Positions 51,323 to 60,000 of a DNA stretch of 60,000 nucleotides are shown one piece after another. The notes beneath the pieces were generated by a model. It was not told the DNA's origin and searched no databases. It saw only the letters and a list, made by a program, of their open reading frames with translations. The first letter of the stretch is position 1. Each line of letters begins with the position of its first letter. The stretch is from Nymphaea colorata (lineage: Eukaryota > Streptophyta > Magnoliopsida > Nymphaeales > Nymphaeaceae): NCBI RefSeq assembly GCF_008831285.2, contig NC_045141.1, positions 13,008,106-13,068,105 on the forward strand, written 5' to 3'. Made by a program: the position numbers and the translations under genes.

Positions 51323-54270
51323 AGTTCTGATCCAATTGCCAGTTGAATTTGGCTGAGGCATGCAGTTTATAATCGAATTTGAAACTAAGTCCAATATGCA
51401 ATTCGAATTATATAAAGACCTGACCAGATTAGTAGGCAATCAAATCTGGGTTTGCTTTTCAAAAATAGAATCGGATTTTGATTCGGAATCTGATTGTATA
51501 AGGTTGGATTAGGTTGAATTCAGTAAAAGGTGGATCCGACCTGCCCATATCCTTGCTTGATACTCTTGATCCAGTCATCGATTTTTCAGGAAAAATGCCA
51601 AAAACCTTTTTATAAAAAGGTAAAATCAACTTCCTTAGTTGAATAAACCATGAATTTTGGGTGGATCTCTTGCCACCAATGTACATTTAATTCACATTGG
51701 ATGATTGCAGAATATGAAATGATGCAGGCAGATGTGAATCCCCAAAAATTTCTTATTCTTGGATTAGCTTAATTAGTTTTAAAGACTTTTCCAAACGACC
51801 AGGGAGTTCTTTGGATCTCCTGTTGCAAGTGTCATTAATTTGGATTTATATTGGCCAATCTTATAGACCCATGACAAAATGAAATGGGTCTAGAGGAACA
51901 TAAATTTTTTTCCTCTTTCTGGAAGATATTTGCCATATGGTCCCAAAAAGGAGAGGAAAATATGCAAATCTCACAACGATAGTGACATTTGGGTGTTGGT
52001 TCTCGCGTTCCTGCATGTCATTTCCTCATAAAAGTAATAATGCCATTGTGGTAACTTTGCACAGTTCCTACCCCATCTTATCCTAAAATGCATCAATTAT
52101 TGCAGCAAAATTTTGCATTGATTAGAGGACAAGCAAGCATGGAAAGAATCCCGCGTGGGGCTTGAAGTTTTGAACCAGGGAACCCACTGTGGTGCTTGAG
52201 ATAGCAGATCCGCCATTGATTCGGGTGGACCCACGATGACATGTGAGCTCCAGATCTCTTCGGAATCCGGCGAGATTTCGCGGATCGTCTTCCCCATCGA
52301 CCACAAGTTAATTAAACCACCAGTCCACGATCGGCCTGTGATCAACACAGGAGTCGGCAGAAACAACCTGCCTCAGTGTATAGCAGCATGCTGGACCACT
52401 CCAGGAGATATATTAATCAACGACCAATCTCCCCAACAATCTTGGGGAGAGAAGATAATCTTAATATAATCTTCTAAGGCATCCCCACCAAAAGAAAAAT
52501 CCTGAAACTAAGTCGCATCTTTCTAAGAGCACAGTTTTCATCAAGACGTGATTTCTTTCTTGTTTTTTAATGGCGCTTGCTGACTGGTTTTGCAGGAAAT
52601 GATCTCCCGCTTACGTCTGCGGCCTGTATTACTTTTCGACTTCCAAGATGGGAGGAGAAGAAGCCAATGGGAGTTCATTTCTTCGAGGATGATTATTTTA
52701 GAAAGAAAAAGTGTTCGTCTGACGATCTGTCTGCTGAGCGGATGGTGTGAAAGCACAAGGAAGAAGGAGATTTTAGCTGCGCTAGTGCGTCATGGAAGGA
52801 TTGCAGCGTGTCGTTATTGAGGCGAAGCACCTGTCTCTAATGGATTTCACCATGTTTGGAGTTGGCTGATGGAGATAACGAAGGGGATCAACATGAGATC
52901 ATCACGGCTTTGTTTGTCTTCAATGAAGCTAAGCCAACAGTACCAACATGTTGTCACCCGTTTTTTTTTTCCTTCTCTGAAATCTTTCATGCATGGACTG
53001 AAACTGAGTTGAGTGTTAGCAACAAAAAGAAGGCATCTTCTTTGGCTATATGTTCTTCACAACAGAGTACAGTTAAGTGCTTTGCAGGGTAAACTGAAAT
53101 TTAGGTCCATTTTTTTATTCCATGAAGTCATGTGTTCCCAGCGGACCTCGGAGGCAAAGGGAATGGAGGGCTGGACGGTGGATAGCCCTTCTTCATCCTC
53201 CACGGAAAAATTAACCAGCTTCCGTCTTTTTCTTTTTTTAACAATTACAAGGTTTTGAGGATGAATCTTTCATTTTTGTTTTATATTGACTCTCTCTTGG
53301 GATGGGGATATTTATTGGGTTCTCTGGTCCAGAAAAATTTTATTTCCAAATCGATTGGTGGGCATAAATCAATGATTTGTACAGGAATGTTAATAATACT
53401 CATTTTCTGTGGCTGCGGTTAGCACCAAGAAGGTGCCGGTGAAGAAGACGAGCGTTTACTTTCCACTACATGGGTGGCTGGCTGCTTCTTCTTCACAGGA
53501 ACTCCTGGTTTTCCTTGGAAGAATCATCTAAAATAGCACCTGCATGAATTGCATGAGGGCGTGGATTGTTTGACTTGGTTCTGAACTGACTCCCACATGA
53601 AATCTGGTGACAGAAGATGCAGACCCAAATGGAATCCAGATTAACAAGTCTAACTAAACGTCATCCCAGTGTGAATTCAGATCTAACTTTATGGATTTAA
53701 TGCGGTCAATGATAGAACTAGATCAAGTTGCAGATCTGTACATACAGATACTTTCTAATAGTTGAAAAACTCGCCAAGCAGATGCTGTTTGTGGTTTTGG
53801 AGGCAAGCCTGCTGAAACCGAGAACTCCCCATATCCTTTTCTTATGGTCAAAGAATAGAGTTACAATAAAGAATGTAACAAGAACAAGTAACCAAGAAAT
53901 CGTAGACTATAGGCCGCAATAAGGGCGAGTCAATAATCAAAAATGATTTTTTAAGAGAGAAGAACTATAGTTTTAAAATTTTAACAAGAATCAAAATATA
54001 AATTTTTTTAAAATTTTAATATAGAATTAAATGAAAATTTTTAAAAGTTGCATGTAAGAGATTTTTTCTTCCATCCTAACGGCAATGGATCTCATTTTTC
54101 GAACATCCCAAGGTCAAGGGGAAGCTGGTGAGAACAGGAGTGAAGAAGCCAGGAGCGGCGGCCGCTTTCTATGAAATCTTATGGTTGGTTTTCATCGATT
54201 TCACCGCACATTAGGTGATCAGGTCTGGATGAATGCACAAAATAGTGAGCAAAAAATTATCTGTATATCG
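51323..54270. other. Intergenic sequence with GATTCGGATT-type words; no gene
   Basis: 51340-51560 contains GGATTTTGATTCGGAATCTG-like words found in plant MITEs. A moderately GC-rich stretch at 52.1-52.45 kb and frames at 52.59-53.26 kb show no family I recognise. The rest is plain AT-rich DNA. Confidence 0.4.
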
Positions 54271-54279
54271 TCATGTGGT

Positions 54280-54490
54280 TGGCATATTCAATTGGTGTTC
54301 AAAAGTCGGATTTGGATTCGTATGTGAAAATGAAGTTCAATTATGATTGTAAATATAAAAATTGGATTGAGATAACAGTATAAATTTTTCTTCATTTGTA
54401 TTCGGACCCAGATTCGAAGCCAAATATGTGATATCCTATTTGGATATGTTAGAATATACCTGCAATTCGAATCTGGTTTAAGTACTCAGT
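54280..54490. repeat. GGATTCG/CCGAATCC-type repeat
   Basis: GTCGGATTTGGATTCGTATG on the left and TTCGGACCCAGATTCGAAGC and GCAATTCGAATCTGG on the right suggest an inverted-repeat element similar in wording to 51340-51560 and 58625-58670. Confidence 0.4.
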
Positions 54491-54854
54491 TAAGGACGGC
54501 CAGTCGTTTTTTCTGGAATTTATATCATTGCTTTACAAAATTTTGAAAGATTGCAGAAATCGGAGGTCCAATGATTAAAGTGCGATTCATGAAAATGAAG
54601 ACGACATTTTTCCTTTCGCCTAAAAAGGCCAAACAGTTACCTCTAATATTTATTTATTTGTTGGTTGGTTGGTTTATTGTTTTTTGTCGGATGGTTAAAA
54701 TATAAAATTTTGTCGCTAATAAACCATAACTAAATTGGTATGAGCATCGTTTATGATGCAACAATGGTTGATTGTGGTTCTAACCTCACCTATATAATTT
54801 TAAGAATAAGTTGATGCAAAACATATATTAAGTTGCTCATTTTTGAAACACTAC

Positions 54855-55110
54855 TACCGTTGATTTTACAATAAGCAAAAACGAATGACTCACAAAATGT
54901 CCACATTTTGATAATAAAAAATCAACATTTTTATAAAACAACTTGAATCAAAGCATGGTTTACATCAAAATAGTTTTTATAAATATATTACGATGTTTAT
55001 ATTTTATTTAAAATAAAAATTTTAACAAAAAATTTTAAAGTCTGGTTTTTCTCCCTAACCTAACTGTCTTGTTTCTACAAATTTCTTATATATATATATA
55101 TATATATAAA
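54855..55110 (-). repeat. AT-rich repeat with (TA)n end, copy 2 (inverted)
   Basis: Reverse complement gives AAATAAAATATAAACATCGT, then AATATATTTATAAAAACTAT, then GATTCAAGTTGTTTTATAAA, the same order as at 28900-29060. It ends in (TA)n at 55087-55108. Confidence 0.65.
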
Positions 55111-55761
55111 CTTTTACAAGATTAGTTTAAATAACTAAACAAATAAGTTTAGGAACTCCTCGCCTGGCGAACAAGTTTTGATCACCAATGAAATGAATTG
55201 AAGGTAAGCTCTATGTTTGTAACGTCTGGCATGTACACGGTCGGAAATTCAAATACCAGATCTTGTGGTTGACATTGGCGTAGATTTTGGGATGGACATT
55301 GGCGACGGCTGCCCGATCGACCACCGGCCAGCCCGTTGCGTTACATTTTTCCGGCGACAAAAGTCTTCTTCCACTTTTCAAATAACACAAAAAATAAAGA
55401 CTTCTCCCGTTGCCTTTTGCAATATGTACAAGCAAGACCAGCTAATTGGTCCATCAAATCACCTATTTTTACACTTTAAAGAAACTAACCTACTTATCTA
55501 TATATTTTTTTTTGCCCTTAAATTATGAAAATCAATATAAAAGTTCTGTTTCTTATCCGATGAGTTTAATAAGATAAATTTAGGTTGTTGATTATTGTAC
55601 TTGTATAAATTCTTATTTAATACACTTAAAAGTGGCTAATTTTATAATGTTTTTGGCTATAAAGGTTTCACAAAATCTAAAAGTGATAGCAACAAGTCTG
55701 TCATGATGCCAACCCCTAGGAAACATCATAAATAATTGTCTCTACTACGCCACCACAAAAG

Positions 55762-55800
<39 letters not shown>

Positions 55801-55938
55801 TCTAAATCCTCAAGCCAATCTACCCCCTTTTCAATGACAGCCGCCTAATACAATACATCAATCAGGTGTGATTAAACATTTTACCTGATGCATTGCTGTG
55901 GACTCTAACAAATCGGAAAATTTTTCCATTCAAATTTA

Positions 55939-55975
<37 letters not shown>

Positions 55976-57512
55976 CGTGATACTCAAAACGTTATGAAGC
56001 ATGAAGATATATGAAAACGGTATTTCTTTAATGTGTAGATAAAAATGCATACTAATTTAAGAATTAATGGATCAGTTTTTTTTGGCTTATAAAATGTATT
56101 ACACACAACAATGATGCTTTAAATGACCGACAAATTTGACCATGAGAGGACAAATGGCGGCAAGGGAGTGGTCACTAATTAATTTCAGAATTATCTTGTA
56201 TATAAATTAAAAGAGAAATATCTATACTGAGTCACCTAACCCAATCAGTGACATACACTTAAGTTGCTTCTAGAAAAAGCAATTATGTGAATGCGATGTT
56301 CATGTCTAAAAGTAAATGGTATTTTCCGGACATGTAATATGAATTTTATAAAACCAAAAGAGGTCGGTAGGCTGATTATAAAGAAAGCACAAACTTGATA
56401 TGGATTTATGATTTGAGAACTGTGGATTTAAGATCAGGCCCTTCTCCTTCCAATCCTAAATCCATTTTTTTTTCTATACAAAAAGGTAAATGAACGATTT
56501 TAAGTGTGGAATTTATATCTAACCTATAAATTTACCATGAACCATTACTGCATTAGCAAACGCATACTATGTCACAACCACATTATATCCGTCAGTTTCA
56601 AATCCAGAGTAATAAAAGAGATAGTGTTTGAATTACACCCTTAAAAGTTATTGTTTGTTAAAAATCAAGTTCCGTTAAAACTTCCATAGAGTTCATATGA
56701 TACACTAAAAAAAAAAGGTTTTGTAAAATAGTAGTTTTTTTTAATAAATTGATTATTTTTCGCATCCAAAATTCCATTCAAGGGTGTCATCTAAATACAC
56801 ATTGATATCTTTTATGTGGCTAAATAAATATTATAACAAAGGTCTTTGACTCTCTTTAAACTTGTGATCATAATTGGTGGCATGATCATAATTTGTACCC
56901 ATCTGAACTTAAGTTTCCAGCTCCACATAAGCTCATAATTGTTGGCATGATCAGAAGGGAAAATGTTCTTGATCCAAGACGACTCAAGTGTGAATGAGGA
57001 GGCCGTTGCAGGAGTATCACTTAGAAAGATCTTACTATGTTCATATTTTCACCATCGGCACTAAACAACATCCTTGTCAAGTTTTTTCAGAAAGCGACAT
57101 TTTTATTCTCTTCTGTCACTCAATATCTTTCCAAATTCATATTGGAAAAATATTAAGTCTAGAAGGTTAAGTTAACGACATTAGATACTCACTACTTTTT
57201 CTTTTGTTTGTGTCTCCCCTTGTGTGAGCAGTTGCCCACACGGACCAACACCAAAATACTTATTTAAATGTGAATATTACACAAAATGTGTATATATATA
57301 TATACTATCGTGTGCTGAATAGTTGCTGAATGTCTAAAAATTCAACAATTCATTGTTAGGGAATATATATCACTGCTAAAAACCACTACAGATTGTTGAT
57401 GTACTATAAACCGTGCCTAATGTTAATTGAGTGATTATTAATTTTTTTTGTGATATATTTTTGAGTTTTAGTCGTTCCGCAATATCTGGTACAAGACAGC
57501 ATCGAACTTTCC

Positions 57513-57547
<35 letters not shown>

Positions 57548-57890
57548 TTGATTTCAAGTAATAGTGAGAAAAGAATATGCAAACAAGCTTTCCTCACGTT
57601 AAAAGATAGACTTAAAGTCCATTGTGAATAAAATTTGAAGGCATTAGTTTTAAAAAGATTTAATTACTTGAACATGTAAATTTGTATAGGTTTTTAACTA
57701 AATAAAACAGGTTTTTCTGAATATTCCCCATATAGTTCGCTCATAAGTACTAATTATTAACATTTTTACATATTCCGTACATACGAATACATATTTTTTG
57801 TCCAAAACTTATGAGCAAACTACCAAATTAATGCAAGACAATGCAGATCTGCCCTTGCAGATGTTTGCTATTGGATGAAAATTGCAACCG
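55111..57890. other. Intergenic AT-rich sequence with TA microsatellites
   Basis: No recognisable gene. (TA)n tracts lie at 55765-55796 and 55940-55971, and (TA)n(CA)n at 57513-57546. GTGTGAGCAGTTGCCCACAC near 57220-57240 echoes the palindrome at 58923-58944. Confidence 0.6.
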
Positions 57891-58065
57891 TGGGAATGAT
57901 GTTGTAGTTTTCGGGTGAGCGGAAGGCTATCCCACCATTCGAGTGAAGGCCGAAGCGCTTCCCTCTTACAGCACGAGGGTTCGCATCATGTGAGTTCGAA
58001 ACAGAGACTGGCCACCTTCAACCTTTGCCCAGCCGTTGCACCAACCCCCTTGGGAATACGGGAAT
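57890..58065. repeat. Possible SINE-like or tRNA-related repeat
   Basis: GC-richer stretch with GGGTTCGCATCATGTGAGTT followed by CGAAAC, close to a pol III B box (GGTTCGANNCC). It ends near a short run of C and T. A-box and tRNA fold were not evident, so this is only a suggestion. Confidence 0.25.
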
Positions 58066-58896
58066 GATGTTGTAACTGGTGTTTGTTTATATTTGATGAT
58101 TAGTTAAACTAACTAGAATGCTTAGCTGGGTAACGATACTTAAAGATCCTCTTGGGTAGACAATTTTCCCAGAATTATGAGTCGTCCTGAAGATATTATA
58201 TAGAGTTTGCTGCTTGTTTACAGTTGATGACTATTTAAATGTAAAAATGTCTTAGGGAAAACTAAAAAAATTAGATATCATTAGATTCTCCCTTCATGCC
58301 ACCATAGTTATGAGGCTACACAAGGCAATTTGTTTATAATCAACGAACGATCATTAGCGGAAATTGAGTAAAATACTTGCAGTTGATCGGAAACGAGGCA
58401 TTTGTTTATAGTGTTTAATCAGGGAGATTAGTTACATTGATTATTTTATCTTAAGTGGCGGTAACAACAATAGAAGACGTCCACTGCCTTCACCAAAGTG
58501 GGACAAATCTTGGGCATCTTTACCTGGAGCTGTGTCCTTCCTTTGTGCAACTTGTGTTCTTCATGCACCCAAGAGGATCCTTATGGGCACATGAATGACA
58601 GATAGAAATGTAGTGGAGCTCATATTTTACTCGGATTTGGATCAGATTCGGATTTGGCTCGGTTTTATATGCAACATTGTTGGAATATTCTACAACAAAT
58701 TGAAGAAATCAATGGCGATTTTTTTATGAAGATCTTCGGAATACATAATATTTTCATCCTCTCTTTTAAGTTTGAATCTAATCTACTGCACATGTGCTTC
58801 TCAAACACCACAAGAGATTTCACCACTTGGTGCGACACAACCTTAGGCCCTGGAAACTTCATTTTTTGCTCCCACGATAGAATTCATCCTCCCGTT

Positions 58897-59074
58897 TAGT
58901 GGCGTAGCCGCATAATGGCTGGTGTGGGCAGTTGCCCACACCAGCTTCACAAAATTAGTTTAATATTATGTTAATGTTTTGATATATTTGATTGTTATAC
59001 ATGTAAGTACCCCAAAGAAATTATAAGTATTGAATGAGTGCTCCCACCAAAAAAAATTTCTGGCTCTGCTAGTG
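58897..59074. mobile_element. Short MITE with TAGTGGCG...GCTAGTG ends
   Basis: 178 bases. The left end TAGTGGCGTAGCC mirrors the right end GGCTCTGCTAGTG imperfectly. The flanks CTCCCGTT and CTCCCGCT match at 7 of 8 positions, a hAT-type duplication. Inside lie the palindrome GGTGTGGGCAGTTGCCCACA (completed by CC) and an AT-rich core. It is non-coding. Confidence 0.65.
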
Positions 59075-60000
59075 CTCCCGCTCAACCAAAAGTCATGAAT
59101 CTTTGCCTCTCCTTCCCTCTCTTCTCATTCTTATGCAGGTCGGCAAATCTTTTCATGCATCAAAAGTAATTTGGTAGTTTCGGCTCCTAACACAGTCAGA
59201 ATTGTAGGCTAAGATATTACCTGATGCCATTTATATATGTCTATGTGTCTTGATAGAGACAGCCTTTATATAAATTTACAAGAACGCATGCTAAAGAAGT
59301 AGAGCTACTTATAGGCTGGTGTAGGTTGTTGCCGACACCAACGTGTCAAAGATTACGGTGCGATCAAACTGAACACAGGTCTAAACACATGTGGCACCCA
59401 CACCAAACTCGGGCCGGTGACTTAAGTGCGGGTCAGTCAAAAAACACTCTAACTGTGCAGCATATGTGTAAAAGGATGTAAAAGACTGTAAGTTGCCGTC
59501 CACTTATGATCCGGATCTAGGATTGAGTTTCCCAAGTGAATTGAAGTTAGAATTGGACGAAAAATTGGCAATTCATTACCTAAAAAAAAAAACTCGGATG
59601 CTTGGGATTTCATTTGGTCCTCCCAGGTTTCGAATGGGGCGGGTTCAAATCCAAAAACTCAGGGAAGGATAAGGCTGAGATCTGATAACGTTCGGACCCG
59701 AACCCTAACCCGATCCGTTTATATCTCATTGTTTGAACTTGGGCGCGTTCCTGTCCATCAAACGCGCCGCATTGTTATTGGTGGCATCGCAAAATGACCC
59801 CGAGACAACCAATCGATAAAAAGACACTTGAAACACGTTTGAAGAAAAACCAAAAGTCGTGCTGTTCACAGTCAATTATCAAATCACCGGATTCGAGATT
59901 CGCTGCCCCCCCCCCCCCCCCCCCCCTTTAAGAGTGCTACGTGTCAGTGTCTAATTATTTTTCAAAAATAATTTATTTATTTATTAAAAAAATTGGCATT
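59075..60000. other. Intergenic right edge
   Basis: No gene is seen. It contains the poly-C tract at 59906-59926, and GGCTGGTGTAGGTTGTTGCC at about 59314, a further echo of the GGTGTGGGCAGTTGCC word. Confidence 0.5.
59906..59926. repeat. Poly-C tract
   Basis: 21 uninterrupted C. Length in homopolymers is error-prone, so the count may be a sequencing or assembly estimate. Confidence 0.9.

Noticed and set aside
52097-53258. Cluster of short frames in a slightly GC-richer stretch
   Set aside because: No recognisable domain, codon pattern or splice logic. Could be a gene relic, but nothing supports a function.

Overview
The window is nuclear DNA of a flowering plant. Two intron-containing plant genes can be rebuilt from their conserved protein segments, and most of the rest is plant-type transposable elements: Copia LTR retrotransposons primed by initiator Met-tRNA, an L1-type LINE, hAT-like elements, MITE-like elements and many microsatellites. 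The very long, transposon-filled introns and the GC-rich first exon of the WDR5 gene would suit a monocot or an early-diverging angiosperm with a large genome. I cannot name the species from sequence alone.

Left part (1-27.4 kb, minus strand): KEA3, the thylakoid K+/H+ antiporter gene. Its start codon is at 27370. Twelve exons (513 codons) run leftwards to 723, and the gene leaves the window before its last transporter segments and its C-terminal nucleotide-binding domain. Every intron is phase 0. Its introns hold a 1-kb hAT-like element with a BED zinc finger (3776-4778), two copies of a MITE-like family (1700-2042 and 6268-6642), old LTR-like repeats (about 7.9-9.6 kb), and a structurally complete but decayed Copia element with 5-bp target duplications (13190-18855) in the same orientation as the gene.

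Middle (27.4-38.9 kb): the spacer between the two divergently oriented genes. It holds compound TA/GA microsatellites and a LINE (about 30.06-37.61 kb) whose outer parts read on the minus strand while its central part reads on the plus strand. A second Copia element sits inside that central part as LTR - internal region - LTR - leader/gag fragment.

Right part (38.9-47.8 kb, plus strand): WDR5, the WD40 core subunit of H3K4 methyltransferase (COMPASS-like) complexes. It has two exons (313 codons, seven WD repeats) separated by a 7.9-kb intron. The intron carries a decayed Copia pol with a duplicated LTR segment, a BAHD acyltransferase gene fragment beside a long pyrimidine tract, a third MITE relative, and a (CA)n(TA)n(TG)n hairpin-forming microsatellite. 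A 184-bp tandem duplication follows just after the stop codon.

Far right (48.2-60 kb): no credible gene. It contains fragments of repeats (motif-rich GAGCTCGAGC and GGGCCGGGCC elements, a Copia fragment, a MITE with 8-bp flanking repeats, a possible SINE-like stretch), microsatellites and a 21-base C tract.

The two genes have no known direct functional link; one acts in chloroplast ion balance and the other in chromatin. I found no clear new biological system. The least ordinary structures are the hAT-like element with palindromic subterminal arrays, the LINE with an inverted centre enclosing a Copia element, and the MITE-like family with element-specific subterminal arrays.
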